A stretch of 64,000 nucleotides of DNA from Hylemonella gracilis. Its GTDB lineage: Bacteria > Pseudomonadota > Gammaproteobacteria > Burkholderiales > Burkholderiaceae_C. Positions 47,321 to 60,181 of this stretch are shown here, in pieces. The notes under the pieces were generated by a model. The model saw only the letters and a program-made list of their open reading frames with translations. It was not told the DNA's origin and ran no database searches. Positions within the stretch are counted from its first letter, which is position 1, and the number at the start of each line of letters is the position of its first letter. Location of the stretch: NCBI RefSeq assembly GCF_004328645.1, contig NZ_CP031395.1, forward strand, positions 521,501 to 585,500, in the 5' to 3' direction. The translations under genes were made by a program, and so were the position numbers.

Positions 47321-49057
47321 ATGAGCGAGACAACGTTCGACTACATCATCGTCGGCGCGGGCACCGCGGGCAGCCTGCTCGCCAATCGCCTGAGCGCTGA
47401 CAAGACCAAGCGCGTGCTGCTGATCGAGGCCGGCCGCAAGGACGACTACCACTGGATCCACATCCCCGTCGGCTACCTGCATTGCATTGGCAACCCACGC
47501 ACCGACTGGCTCTACGCCACCGAACCGGACGCCGGGCTCAACGGCCGGACGTTGCGCTACCCGCGCGGCAAGGTGCTGGGCGGCAGCTCCAGCATCAACG
47601 GCATGATCTACATGCGTGGCCAGTCGCAGGACTACGACCAGTGGGCACAGCTCACGGGCGACATGCGCTGGGGCTGGGACCAGGTGCTGCCCTTCTTCAA
47701 ACGGCATGAAGACCATCACCGAGGCGACACGGTCACGGTGGGCAAGAAAACGAAAGACGCGCCTCGCACGCAAGACCCTGCCTTCTCCACCTTCCACGGC
47801 AGTGGCGGCGAATGGCGCGTGGACAAACAGCGCCTGCGCTGGGAGGTGCTGGACGCCTTCGCACGGGCCGCCCATCAGGCCGGCATTCCGGCCACCGACG
47901 ACTTCAACCGAGGCAACAACGAAGGCGTGGGCTATTTCGAGGTCAACCAGAAGAACGGCCTGCGCTGGAACACGGCCAAGGCCTTCCTGCGGCCGACCTG
48001 CTACGCGCGCCCCAACTTCGAACTGTGGACCGCAGCCCAGGTTTCGCGCTTGCTGTTCGAGGACGGCACCGACGGCAGGCCGTGCTGCGTGGGCGCGCAG
48101 GTCTGGACCGGGCACGAACAAGTGACCGCGCGGCTACCGTCGGAGGGCACGGGTGAAGTCATCCTCTGCGCGGGCAGCATCGGCACACCGCAGATCCTGC
48201 AGCTCTCGGGTCTGGGCCCCGGCGCACTGCTGCAAGAGCACGGCGTGCCCGTGCTGCGGGACATTCCGGGCGTGGGTGCCAACCTGCAGGACCACCTGCA
48301 GATCCGCGCGGTCTACAAGGTGCGTGGCGCGAAGGACCGGCGCGGCCTCACGCTCAACACCCTGGCCGACAGCGCCTGGGGCAAGTTCAAGATCGGGCTG
48401 GAATACGCCGTGCGCCGCAGCGGGCCGATGAGCATGGCCCCGAGCCAGCTCGGTGCGTTCACGCGCAGCCGCCCCGACCTGCCGCGCCCCAACCTCGAAT
48501 ACCACGTGCAGCCGCTGTCGCTGGACGCCTTTGGCGAACCGCTGCACGGCTTCAACGCCTTCACGGCCAGCGTCTGCAATCTGCAACCGACCAGCCGGGG
48601 CACGGTGCGCATCCGCAGCCCGCGTTTCGAAGACGCACCGGCCATCGCACCGAATTACCTGTCCACGCCGGAGGACCGACAGGTCGCCGCCGAATCGTTG
48701 CGGGTGACACGGCGCATCGTGGCCCAGCCGGCGCTCGCGCCTTACCAGCCCCTGGAGTGGAAGCCCGGTCTGCCACCCAGCGGTCCGGACCAGAGCGATC
48801 AGGATCTGGCGCGCCTCGCGGGCGACATCGCCACCACCATCTTTCACCCCGTGGGCACCACCAAAATGGGGCGGGTGGATGGACCGGGCGCGGATCCGCT
48901 GGCCGTGGTGGACGCAGAACTGCGCGTCCGGGGTGTCTCGGGCCTGCGCATCGCGGACGCGGGCGTGATGCCTGTCATCACCAGCGGCAACACCAACGCC
49001 CCCACGCTGATGATCGCCGAGCGCCTGGCCGCGCTGCTGCGCCAGTCACAGCCCTAG
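47321..49057 (+). CDS. GMC-family FAD-dependent oxidoreductase (alcohol/choline dehydrogenase-like)
   Basis: A 578-residue flavoprotein. The Rossmann motif is YIIVGAGTAGSLLANRL, the GMC signature 1 is RGKVLGGSSSINGMIYMRG and signature 2 is GSIGTPQILQLSGLGPG. The C-terminal catalytic block includes HPVGTTKMG and VITSGNTNAPTLMIAERLA. It oxidises a primary or secondary alcohol to an aldehyde or ketone; the substrate is unknown. An insertion near residues 145-160 (KKTKDAPRTQDP) is not common to the family. ATG at 47321 is preferred over the TTG at 47300. Confidence 0.92.
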   Translation: MSETTFDYIIVGAGTAGSLLANRLSADKTKRVLLIEAGRKDDYHWIHIPVGYLHCIGNPRTDWLYATEPDAGLNGRTLRYPRGKVLGGSSSINGMIYMRGQSQDYDQWAQLTGDMRWGWDQVLPFFKRHEDHHRGDTVTVGKKTKDAPRTQDPAFSTFHGSGGEWRVDKQRLRWEVLDAFARAAHQAGIPATDDFNRGNNEGVGYFEVNQKNGLRWNTAKAFLRPTCYARPNFELWTAAQVSRLLFEDGTDGRPCCVGAQVWTGHEQVTARLPSEGTGEVILCAGSIGTPQILQLSGLGPGALLQEHGVPVLRDIPGVGANLQDHLQIRAVYKVRGAKDRRGLTLNTLADSAWGKFKIGLEYAVRRSGPMSMAPSQLGAFTRSRPDLPRPNLEYHVQPLSLDAFGEPLHGFNAFTASVCNLQPTSRGTVRIRSPRFEDAPAIAPNYLSTPEDRQVAAESLRVTRRIVAQPALAPYQPLEWKPGLPPSGPDQSDQDLARLAGDIATTIFHPVGTTKMGRVDGPGADPLAVVDAELRVRGVSGLRIADAGVMPVITSGNTNAPTLMIAERLAALLRQSQP

Positions 49058-49178
49058 GGCAAACGCGCGCGGGAAAATCCCGATGCCCTCAGATGGTGCC
49101 TGGGCCTACATTCACGGCACTCAAGGTGCGGCGCAAGAGCTGCCGCAGGCGCGAGGAACCGAGGACGACACTGGCTTG

Positions 49179-49260
49179 TTATACAGAAAAACAAAATAAA
49201 GCTACCATCCATAGCAGATGGCTCTGCTAAAGCACCGCGCGCGAGCCCGGTGCTTTTTTT
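49179..49260 (+). terminator. terminator region downstream of the GMC gene (possible small RNA)
   Basis: AAGCACCG (49230-49237) pairs with CGGTGCTT (49248-49255) and is followed by seven T, a clear rho-independent terminator. Just upstream AGCAGA/TCTGCT (49213-49228) forms a small hairpin, and TTATAC (49179-49184) resembles a -10. The simplest reading is termination of the GMC transcript; a separate RNA of about 70 bases is possible. The rest of 49058-49356 shows no gene. Confidence 0.65.
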
Positions 49261-49356
49261 ATGGGCCGTCGATCCCTGTTTCCCCCAACTTCACCCTGAC
49301 TGCTCCGTTCAGCCCGCCGGTCCAGGCCGCGAGGGCGGCGCTTGTTACATCTCCCC

Positions 49357-50115
49357 ATGGAATTGCTTTTTGTCTCGCTGGCCTCGCTGTTGGCCGGCTT
49401 CGTGGACGCCATCGTCGGCGGCGGTGGCCTGATCCTGGTGCCAGCCCTGTTTGCCACTTACCCCGGCGCCAGCGCCGCCACCCTGCTGGGCACCAACAAG
49501 TCCGCCTCGGTCTGGGGCACCGCGTTCTCCGCGACGCAGTACGCGCGACGGGTGGAGCTGCGCTGGCCGGCCTTGCTGCCAGCCATGGTGCTCACGCTGC
49601 TCGGCTCCTTCCTGGGGGCTTGGCTGGTCACGCTGATCTCGACCGGTTTCCTGCGCAAGCTGCTGCCCCTGGTGCTGCTGGCCGTGCTGCTCTACACCCT
49701 GGCCCGCAAGGACCTGGGCCGGGCGCACGCGCCGCGTTACGCGGGCCGCGCCGAGGCGCTGGTGGCGGGCAGCATCGGTCTGCTGATCGGTTTCTACGAT
49801 GGTCTCTTCGGGCCCGGCACCGGCAGCTTCTTCATCTTTCTGATGGTGCGCCTGCTCGGGTATGACTTCCTGCACGCTTCGGCCCACGCCAAGCTGCTCA
49901 ACGTCTGCAGCAATATCGCGGCCATCGTGTTGTTCGGCCTGCAAGGCCATGTCTGGTGGCATGTCGCGCTGCTGCTGGCCCTGGCCAACGTGGCGGGCAG
50001 CCTGCTCGGCACGCGACTGGCGCTCAAGCATGGCGCGGGTTTCGTGCGCGGCGTGTTCATCGTGGTCGTGCTGGCGCTGATCCTCAAGACCGGCCGCGAC
50101 GCCTTCTGGCCCTGA
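49357..50115 (+). CDS. TSUP (TauE/SafE)-family membrane transporter
   Basis: A 252-residue polytopic protein of about seven to eight helices in two repeats. GFVDAIVGGGGLILVPALFATYP and GFYDGLFGPGTGSFFIFLMVRLLGYDF are the two family signature blocks. Members export or import sulfite, sulfonates or related anions; no substrate is assigned. ATG at 49357 is preferred over an in-frame TTG at 49342. It is convergent with mrdA. Confidence 0.9.
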   Translation: MELLFVSLASLLAGFVDAIVGGGGLILVPALFATYPGASAATLLGTNKSASVWGTAFSATQYARRVELRWPALLPAMVLTLLGSFLGAWLVTLISTGFLRKLLPLVLLAVLLYTLARKDLGRAHAPRYAGRAEALVAGSIGLLIGFYDGLFGPGTGSFFIFLMVRLLGYDFLHASAHAKLLNVCSNIAAIVLFGLQGHVWWHVALLLALANVAGSLLGTRLALKHGAGFVRGVFIVVVLALILKTGRDAFWP

Positions 50116-50141
50116 AGGGCGAAGGGCGAAGGGCGAAGGGC
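50114..50141. repeat. short tandem repeat, four copies of GAAGGGC
   Basis: The heptamer GAAGGGC is repeated four times without mismatch, starting within the stop codon of the TSUP gene. Length could vary by slippage. It is outside coding sequence apart from the stop codon itself. Confidence 0.8.
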
Positions 50142-50327
50142 CCGGCTGGGCTGGCCCAGTCAACGGTGCGGGCAGCCCACACGCTCGGACGTCAAGCCTC
50201 GGGCGGGTTTATTGCGCCCCGGGAGTATCGACGAGCACTTCCTGCGCCGGGATGGTAGGCGCCGGTTCGGACTGCGGCAAGAGCGTCTGCACCGGCTGGG
50301 CCGCCTGCCCCGGGCCGGTCACCTCGG

Positions 50328-52382
50328 TCAGCACCGATTCACGGCGCTCGTCCTGCCGGGGGGCGTGGGCGGTTTCTGGAACCAGGCGCGCTTGAGCCCG
50401 CCCAGGGCCTTGACTTCATCGTCCACGTTGCGCGGGGGCCAGGCCACTTCGGCCGCCAGGCGCGGGCGCCCAATCGGATAAGCCGCCAGGCCCTGGCGCA
50501 CGGCGTACAGGTCTTCCACGCTGGGGTACTGACCCAGCAGCCAATAGTCGAACACGCGCCGGGCAATGGGCGCGGCCTGCTCGGCCCCCCAGCCCGCGTT
50601 CTCCACCACCAGCGCGATGGCAATGCGCGGCTCGTCGGCGGGGGCAAACGCCATGTAGAGGGCATGGTCGCGCTGGTGTTCTTCCAGCTTGCGCGCGTCG
50701 TACTTGTCCTTCTGGCTGATCGTCACGGCCTGGGCGGTGCCGGTCTTGCCCGCGCTGAGGTACTTGGCGCCGACAAAGGAACGCGCCGAGGTGCCCTCCT
50801 GCGTCACGCCCACCAGCGCGCGCCGCACCGTCTCGAGGTTCTGCGGGTTGTAGCCCAGATCCTGCGGCGGTGTCTTGGCCGTCTCACGCATGCGCAGGGT
50901 TTGGGGGTCCTGCGTGCCGATGACCAGGTGCGGGCGCTGGCGCAATCCATCGTTGGCCAACGTGGCGGTGGCCGTGGCCAGCTGCAGCATGGTGAAGGTG
51001 TTGTAGCCCTGTCCGATGCCGAGGGAAATCGTTTCGCCAGCGAACCAGCGCTGCAGGTTGGACTGCTTGAAGGCCCGCCGCTTCCAGTCCTGGTTGGGCA
51101 ACACCCCGCGGACCTCCCCCTGGATGTCGATGCCGGTGATTTGGCCGAAACCCAGCGGTTTCATGAAATCGTGGATGGCCTCGACGCCCAGATCGTTGGC
51201 CAGGGCGTAGTAGTAGACATTGCTGGACTTGACGATGCTGCGGTACATGTCCACCACACCCAGGCCGAAGTCGCCGTGGCTGCGGTAGGTGTGGCCGCCC
51301 AGCGTCCAGGAACCCGCGTCCACGATGGTCGTGCCCGGCTCGCGCTTGCCCAATTCCAGCGCGGCCAGGGCCATGAAAGGTTTGTAGGTGGAGCCAGGCG
51401 GGTAGATACCTCGCAGCGCCCGGTTGAGCAGGGGCTTCTCGATGGATTCGTTGAGCTCCTGCCAGGCTTCCTGATCCACGCCTTCCACGAAGATGTTGGG
51501 GTCGAAGGTGGGCTTGGAGACGAAGGCGAGGATTTCACCGTTGCGCGGGTCCATCGCCACCAGCGCGCCACGCCGGTCGCCGAACATCTGCTCCACCAAG
51601 TGCTGGAGCTTGATGTCGATGGACAGCAGCACGTTGTCGCCCGGCTTGTCGGGGTTGGTGGCCAAGGTGCGCATGATGACGCCACCCGCCGAGGTTTCGA
51701 TGCGCTCGAAACCCGTCTGCCCGTGCAACTGCTTCTCGAAGCTCTGTTCCACACCCAGCTTGCCGATGTAGTCGGTGCCTCGGTAATTGGCCTCTTCCTC
51801 GGCGGGCCAGGCGTCGATGCGGCGTTTTTCGCTGCGGTTGATGCGGCCGATGTAGCCCACGACGTGGCTGCCCAGATCGCCCCAGGGGTAATTGCGCAGC
51901 AGGCGTGCGCGCAGCTCCACGCCCTTGAAGCGATAGCGCTGGACGGTGAAACGGGCTACTTCCTCGTCGGACAAGCGGATGCGGATGGGCAACGACTCCA
52001 CACCGCGGCTTTCCTGCATCAGGCGACGGAAGCGCAGGCGGTCGCGCGGGGAGATGTCGACCAACTGTGCCAGCTCATCGATGGTCTTGGGCAGGTCGTC
52101 CACCTCGGACGGCGTGATTTCCAGGGTGTAGGCCGAGTAGTTGGTCGCCAGCGGGATGCCGTTACGGTCCAGGATCAGGCCGCGCGCGGGCGTCAGCGGC
52201 ACGATGGTCGTGCGGTTCACCTCGGCCTGCGCTTGCAGTTCGGCGTGGCGGAAAATCTGCAAGTAAACCAGCCGCATCAGCAGCAGCAGGAAGCACACGG
52301 CGATCACCGCCGCCAGCATCAAGGCACGGTTGCGGAAGCGGTGCAGGTCCGCCTCGACATTGCGCAGTTCGGTCAGCGCCAT
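50328..52382 (-). CDS. mrdA: penicillin-binding protein 2 (peptidoglycan D,D-transpeptidase), 3' end probably frameshifted
   Basis: A 684-residue PBP2 of the elongasome. One N-terminal transmembrane helix (residues about 17-40) is followed by the pedestal domain. Transpeptidase motifs are STYKP (GIYPPGSTYKPFMALAAL), SSN (IVKSSNVYYY) and KTG (LSAGKTGTAQA). The frame ends abruptly in TPPGRTSAVNRC. One base more in the C6 run (G6 at 50358-50363 on the plus strand) would continue with about 45 Pro/Gln/Glu-rich residues to a TAA at 50211-50209. The catalytic domain is unaffected. It is downstream of mreD, and no rodA follows here. Confidence 0.93.
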   Translation of the reverse strand: MALTELRNVEADLHRFRNRALMLAAVIAVCFLLLLMRLVYLQIFRHAELQAQAEVNRTTIVPLTPARGLILDRNGIPLATNYSAYTLEITPSEVDDLPKTIDELAQLVDISPRDRLRFRRLMQESRGVESLPIRIRLSDEEVARFTVQRYRFKGVELRARLLRNYPWGDLGSHVVGYIGRINRSEKRRIDAWPAEEEANYRGTDYIGKLGVEQSFEKQLHGQTGFERIETSAGGVIMRTLATNPDKPGDNVLLSIDIKLQHLVEQMFGDRRGALVAMDPRNGEILAFVSKPTFDPNIFVEGVDQEAWQELNESIEKPLLNRALRGIYPPGSTYKPFMALAALELGKREPGTTIVDAGSWTLGGHTYRSHGDFGLGVVDMYRSIVKSSNVYYYALANDLGVEAIHDFMKPLGFGQITGIDIQGEVRGVLPNQDWKRRAFKQSNLQRWFAGETISLGIGQGYNTFTMLQLATATATLANDGLRQRPHLVIGTQDPQTLRMRETAKTPPQDLGYNPQNLETVRRALVGVTQEGTSARSFVGAKYLSAGKTGTAQAVTISQKDKYDARKLEEHQRDHALYMAFAPADEPRIAIALVVENAGWGAEQAAPIARRVFDYWLLGQYPSVEDLYAVRQGLAAYPIGRPRLAAEVAWPPRNVDDEVKALGGLKRAWFQKPPTPPGRTSAVNRC

Positions 52383-52462
52383 GGCTCAGCCATTGATCCA
52401 TGCCCGTTCATCACTGGGGCGACCCGGCGCAGCGACCAGTGCAGCGGTTGCGCATGGGGACC

Positions 52463-52996
52463 TCATATCGGCCGATTCACGTCCGGATTGGGCGTGCGGC
52501 GCTGTGGCAACAGCAGCAGCAAGGTGACGACGGGCCACAGCAGGGCTTCGATCACGGGCGCCAGCAGCAGAGACCAACCCGGAAACGGGCCCCCGAGCAT
52601 CATGCGCACCGCCAGGGCAACGAGGTGCGCCGCCGCCAGGATGGGCAAGACCTGCAGGGTCTGCCCGGACACCGGGAACCAGAGGATGCGACGGTGGATG
52701 GCGATGGCGAAGAAACTCAGCACCGAATAGGCCAGTGCATGCTGGCCCAGCACGCTGCCCTGGTGCACATCCATCAGCAAGCCGAACAGGAAGGCCCCGG
52801 TCATGCCCACGCGGCGCGGCTGGTGCACGCCCCAGAAGACCAGCGTCACAGCCAGTACATCCGGCGCCCAGGGCGCGCGGCCCCAGAGCACGAAGTTGCC
52901 CAGCATGCCCAAGGCCAGGGCGCCGACGAGGCTGCCCCAGATGAAGGTCGGCTTGGCCGGGAGCAGCAGTTGTTGTTGGCTCGCGCGCAGCATCAT
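52463..52996 (-). CDS. mreD: rod shape-determining protein MreD
   Basis: A 177-residue membrane protein with five to six helices, matching MreD in size and in the block FLFGLLMDVHQGSVLGQHALAYSVLSF. It links MreC to the elongasome. It overlaps the mreC stop by 4 bases and lies 80 bases before mrdA. Confidence 0.9.
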   Translation of the reverse strand: MMLRASQQQLLLPAKPTFIWGSLVGALALGMLGNFVLWGRAPWAPDVLAVTLVFWGVHQPRRVGMTGAFLFGLLMDVHQGSVLGQHALAYSVLSFFAIAIHRRILWFPVSGQTLQVLPILAAAHLVALAVRMMLGGPFPGWSLLLAPVIEALLWPVVTLLLLLPQRRTPNPDVNRPI

Positions 52997-53910
52997 CCGC
53001 CTCCTTTGCGTGGGTTACCTGGCTTGGCGGCGGGGGCGGGCCGCGGTGGCACCCGTCCGGCCAGCGACTCCAGCACCAGCACCTGGCTGGCGCCATCCAC
53101 CCGAGCCTGCGGCTCACAGAAGATCTGGGCGAAAGCTGCCGCCGGGCGACGCTCGACCCGGCTGACGCGCGCCACCGGCAAGCCAGCGGGATAGATACCG
53201 TCGATGCCGCTGGTCACCAGCAGGTCGCCGGGTTGCACGTCGGCATCCACCGCCATGTAGCGCAACTCCAGCTGGCCGCCTTGCAGGTCGGGCTCACCGA
53301 ACACCACAGCACGCACGCCGGTGCGAGTGTTGACGATGGGTGTGGCCTGCGCCGCGTCGATGACCAGCGTGACTTCCGCCAGCGTGGCGTGCACGCGCGT
53401 CACCTGGCCCAGCAGGCCGGAGTCATCGATCACCGGCGCCCCAGGGCTCACGCCATGCACCAGGCCACGGTCGATGACGACGCGGTGCACATAAGGGTCA
53501 GCGGCGTCATAAAGCACCTGCGCGGCCTGGCTGGCCGAGGACAGGCGCGAACGCAGGTCCAGCAGGCGGCGCAACTGTTCGTTCTCAAGCGCCAGTTGCT
53601 CATACCGCAGCACGCGCGGCGTCTGCTGACGCAACAACTCCTGGCTGTGCGCGGCCAGGTCACGCGCGTAGCGCAAATCCTGCGCGGCCTGGTAGAGGTT
53701 GCGGCTCAGCTGCACCGGTTGCTGCAGCGCCCATTGGAGGGGATAGACGATGGCGGAAATCACCGTGCGCATCGGGCCGGTAATCTCGAAGCGGGTGTCC
53801 GCCACCATCAGAAAGAGGGCCAGCGCGCCAGCCAGCAACAGCCGGGACAGGGCCGAGGCGCCTTGGCGAAAAAAGGGTGGCGGCGATCTGTCCAGCGTCC
53901 CGAGCGCCAT
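52993..53910 (-). CDS. mreC: rod shape-determining protein MreC
   Basis: A 305-residue bitopic protein. A transmembrane helix lies near residues 21-40. A coiled-coil region with LRYEQLALENEQLRRLLDL follows, then the beta-rich periplasmic domain (VIDRGLVHGVSPGAPVIDDSGLLGQV, GDLLVTSGIDGIYPAGLPV). It activates PBP2 and scaffolds wall synthesis. It lies 53 bases after mreB and overlaps mreD by 4 bases. Confidence 0.95.
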   Translation of the reverse strand: MALGTLDRSPPPFFRQGASALSRLLLAGALALFLMVADTRFEITGPMRTVISAIVYPLQWALQQPVQLSRNLYQAAQDLRYARDLAAHSQELLRQQTPRVLRYEQLALENEQLRRLLDLRSRLSSASQAAQVLYDAADPYVHRVVIDRGLVHGVSPGAPVIDDSGLLGQVTRVHATLAEVTLVIDAAQATPIVNTRTGVRAVVFGEPDLQGGQLELRYMAVDADVQPGDLLVTSGIDGIYPAGLPVARVSRVERRPAAAFAQIFCEPQARVDGASQVLVLESLAGRVPPRPAPAAKPGNPRKGGG

Positions 53911-53963
53911 ATGCGTGTGCGGCCCCTTTCCCGCGAATCAATCGTGTCGGATCAGTGTCCGGC

Positions 53964-57123
<3,160 letters not shown>

Positions 57124-57125
57124 CC

Positions 57126-58574
57126 ATGAGCAGCAAGTTGATCCAAGGCTACGAAGTCGTCATCGGCTTCGAGACGCATGCCCAGCTTTCGACCGAGAGC
57201 AAGATTTTCAGCCGCGCCCCCACGGCCTTCGGCGCCGAGCCCAACACCCAGGCCAGCGCGGTGGACCTGGCCCTGCCCGGTACCCTGCCGGTGATGAACC
57301 GGGGCGCAGTCGAGCGCGCCATCCAGCTCGGCCTGGCCCTGGGCTCGCACGTCGCGCCGCGCAGCATCTTCGCGCGCAAGAACTACTTCTACCCCGACCT
57401 GCCCAAGGGCTACCAGATCAGCCAGTTCGAAATCCCGGTCGTGCAAGGCGGCGAGGTCTCGTTCTATCTGGGCGATGAGAAGAAGACCGTGCGCCTCGTT
57501 CGTGCGCACCTGGAAGAGGACGCCGGCAAGTCCCTCCATGAAGACTTCATCGGGCAAAGCGGCATCGACCTCAACCGCGCGGGCACGCCGCTGTTGGAGA
57601 TCGTGACCGAGCCCGACATCCGCAGCAGCGACGAAGCCGTGGCCTACGCCAAGGAGCTGCACAAGATCGTCACCTGGATCGGCATCTGCGACGGCAACAT
57701 GCAGGAAGGCTCCTTCCGCTGCGACGCCAACGTCTCGGTGCGCAAGCCTGGCGCGCCGCTGGGCACGCGCCGCGAGATCAAGAACCTGAACTCGTTCAAG
57801 TTCATGCAGCAGGCCATCGACTACGAGATCCGCTGGCAGATCGAGCAGATCGAGGATGGCCACGCCATCCAGCAAGCCACGGTGCTCTTCGACCCCGACA
57901 CGGGCGAGACCCGGGCCATGCGCACCAAGGAAGACGCCGCCGATTACCGCTACTTCCCGGACCCGGACCTGCCACCGTTGGTGATCGCGCCCGAGTGGAT
58001 CGAGCGCGTGAAGGCGCAGATGCCGGAGCTGCCGCGTGCCATGGCCGCGCGTTTCGTCGCGGACTACGGAGTGCCCGAGTACGACGCGACCACCTTGACG
58101 CAGAGCAAGGCCATGGCGGCCTATTTCGAAGAGACCGCGCGCCTGTGCAAGCAAGCCAAGCTGGCCAGCAACTGGATCATGGGCGAAGTCTCGCGCCGAT
58201 TGAACAGTGAAGAGATCGCCATCGAAACAGCACCGGTTCAGCCTGCGCAACTGGCCGCGCTGATCGGCCGCATCGCCGACGGCACCATCAGCAACAACGC
58301 GGGCCGGCAGGTGTTCGAAGCGCTCTGGAACAAGGAAGGCGGCGACGTTGACGCCCTCATCGAAGCCAAAGGCCTCAAGCAGATGAACGACTCCGGCGCG
58401 CTGGAAAAGATCATCGACGAGGTGATCGCCACCAACCCCGACAACGTCGCCCAGTTCAAAGCCGGCAAGGACAAGGCCTTCAACGCCTTGGTGGGCCAGG
58501 CCATGAAGGCCAGCAAGGGCAAGGCAAATCCGCAGCAGGTCAACGACCTGCTGAAGAAGAAGCTGGCCGGGTAA
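57126..58574 (+). CDS. gatB: aspartyl/glutamyl-tRNA amidotransferase subunit B
   Basis: A 482-residue kinase-like and tRNA-binding subunit. It begins [20 protein letters not shown] and contains [29 protein letters not shown] and [11 protein letters not shown]. The C-terminal YqeY-like helical tail is complete ([20 protein letters not shown]). It phosphorylates Glu/Asp-tRNA and channels ammonia from GatA to it. Confidence 0.98.
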   Translation: MSSKLIQGYEVVIGFETHAQLSTESKIFSRAPTAFGAEPNTQASAVDLALPGTLPVMNRGAVERAIQLGLALGSHVAPRSIFARKNYFYPDLPKGYQISQFEIPVVQGGEVSFYLGDEKKTVRLVRAHLEEDAGKSLHEDFIGQSGIDLNRAGTPLLEIVTEPDIRSSDEAVAYAKELHKIVTWIGICDGNMQEGSFRCDANVSVRKPGAPLGTRREIKNLNSFKFMQQAIDYEIRWQIEQIEDGHAIQQATVLFDPDTGETRAMRTKEDAADYRYFPDPDLPPLVIAPEWIERVKAQMPELPRAMAARFVADYGVPEYDATTLTQSKAMAAYFEETARLCKQAKLASNWIMGEVSRRLNSEEIAIETAPVQPAQLAALIGRIADGTISNNAGRQVFEALWNKEGGDVDALIEAKGLKQMNDSGALEKIIDEVIATNPDNVAQFKAGKDKAFNALVGQAMKASKGKANPQQVNDLLKKKLAG

Positions 58575-58618
58575 ACCGAGGCTGGCTTTCCGATCCTTCT
58601 CGCGCCGAGGTACAACCC

Positions 58619-59584
58619 ATGCACACCCACGATCTTTCCAAATGGCGGCACGCGCATGTGTTCAGCGCGAACAGCGCCTCGGCGGAGCGCGGCACCCAGG
58701 CCGTGATGTGGATCACCCTGGCCATGATGGCCGTCGAGATCGGCGCGGGCTGGTGGTCCAACTCCATGGCCTTGCTGGCGGACGGCTGGCACATGAGCTC
58801 GCACGCCCTGGCACTGGGCCTGAGCGCCCTGGCCTACGCCGCGGCACGGCGCTACGCCAGTGACCGCCGCTTTGCCTTCGGCACCTGGAAAATCGAGGTG
58901 CTGGCCGCTTACACCAGCGCATTGCTGCTGGTCTGCGTGGCGGCCCTCATGGTGGCGGGCTCCATCGACCGCCTGTGGTCACCCAGGCCCATCCTCTACC
59001 AGGAGGCCATCCCGATCGCCGTGATCGGCCTGCTGGTGAACCTGCTGTGCGCGTGGATACTCCACCGCGCCGGCCACACGCACCACGATCATGGCGGGCA
59101 CACCCACGGGCACAGCCATCACGCCCATGACGAACAGCACCCGCAACACCACGACCTGAACCTGAAGTCGGCCTACCTGCACGTGGTGGCCGACGCCGCC
59201 ACCTCCGTGCTGGCGATCGCGGCGCTGATTGGCGGCCAAATGCACGGCTGGGCCTGGCTGGACCCGGTCATGGGCCTGGTGGGCGCGCTCTTGATCGTGC
59301 TCTGGGCGCGCAAGCTGATCGCCGACACCGGCAAGGTGCTGCTGGACTGCGAGATGGACCACGGCGTGGTTGCCGAAATCCGCGAGGCCATCACGGCCGA
59401 TTTCAAGGAAGGCCACACCCAGCTGACCGACCTGCATGTCTGGCGCGTCGGCAAGGACGCCTACGCCGTGGCGCTGGCCCTGGTCACGCACGACCGGGCA
59501 CTGACGCCGGAACGCGTGAAGACGGCCCTCGCGATCCACGAGGAAATCGCGCACGTCACCGTGGAAATCAACCTCTGCGCTTGA
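58619..59584 (+). CDS. dmeF: CDF-family cation efflux protein, DmeF-like
   Basis: A 321-residue cation diffusion facilitator with six helices and a C-terminal cytoplasmic domain. Metal-site residues are in ALLADGWHMSSHALAL and LHVVADAATSVLA. A His-rich loop occupies about residues 153-178, and the N-terminus has HTHDLSKWRHAHVF, both typical of DmeF exporters of cobalt and nickel. No DmeR-type repressor gene is adjacent. It lies 44 bases after gatB. Confidence 0.87.
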   Translation: MHTHDLSKWRHAHVFSANSASAERGTQAVMWITLAMMAVEIGAGWWSNSMALLADGWHMSSHALALGLSALAYAAARRYASDRRFAFGTWKIEVLAAYTSALLLVCVAALMVAGSIDRLWSPRPILYQEAIPIAVIGLLVNLLCAWILHRAGHTHHDHGGHTHGHSHHAHDEQHPQHHDLNLKSAYLHVVADAATSVLAIAALIGGQMHGWAWLDPVMGLVGALLIVLWARKLIADTGKVLLDCEMDHGVVAEIREAITADFKEGHTQLTDLHVWRVGKDAYAVALALVTHDRALTPERVKTALAIHEEIAHVTVEINLCA

Positions 59585-59653
59585 ACGACCTTGCCGGCGC
59601 GCAGGCTGGCATCTGCGTGAATCTACCGCGCCAGAAGGGTTTGCCAGAAGGGC

Positions 59654-60121
59654 TTACAAGCCCAGATCACTCAGACCGGGATGGTCGTCCGGCCGGCGCC
59701 CCAGGGGCCAGTGGAACTTGCGCTCCTCGGGCTTGATGGGCAGGTCGTTGATGCTGGCGAAGCGTCGCTGCATATAACCCTGCGGGTTGAACTCCCAGTT
59801 CTCATTGCCGTAGGAGCGGTACCACTGGCCGGAGTCGTCGTGCCATTCGTAGGCGAAGCGTACCGCGATGCGGTGCTCGCTGACGGCCCAGAGTTCCTTG
59901 ATCAGGCGGTAGTCCAGCTCACGCGCCCACTTGCGCTGCAGGAAGGCGCGCACCTGCTCGCGTCCGACCGGGAATTCGGCGCGGTTGCGCCAGCGCGTGT
60001 CCTCGGTGTAGACCTGCGCCACGCGATCCGGGTCGCGTGAATTCCAGGCGTCCTCGGCCATGCGAACTTTCTGCGCGGCCGTTTCGGGCGTGAAGGGAGG
60101 CAGGGGCGGTTTCGGGTCCAT
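59654..60121 (-). CDS. NTF2-like protein, DUF1348 (YybH/SnoaL-like) family
   Basis: A 155-residue protein with the cone-shaped NTF2 fold. [28 protein letters not shown] and [23 protein letters not shown] are hallmark blocks of the DUF1348 group. The activity is unknown. It shares two palindromic sites with the divergent TetR gene and is therefore its likely target. ATG at 60121 gives the conventional N-terminus; an upstream in-frame start would overlap the operators. Confidence 0.87.
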   Translation of the reverse strand: MDPKPPLPPFTPETAAQKVRMAEDAWNSRDPDRVAQVYTEDTRWRNRAEFPVGREQVRAFLQRKWARELDYRLIKELWAVSEHRIAVRFAYEWHDDSGQWYRSYGNENWEFNPQGYMQRRFASINDLPIKPEERKFHWPLGRRPDDHPGLSDLGL

Positions 60122-60181
60122 GGACTTGCTCCTCGTGTCGGGATGGTGGGATTCGGGGCGACGCAGCCAGCGCGGCATCAT

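Noticed and set aside
46640..48121. A very long upstream extension of the minus-strand amidohydrolase-like frame
   Set aside because: The extension lies antisense to the unknown membrane protein and GMC genes, has no domain, and would bury the export signal at MNRRRFIKN.
50664..52730. A 688-codon plus-strand frame opposite mrdA and mreD
   Set aside because: It mirrors two certain genes and has no recognisable domain.
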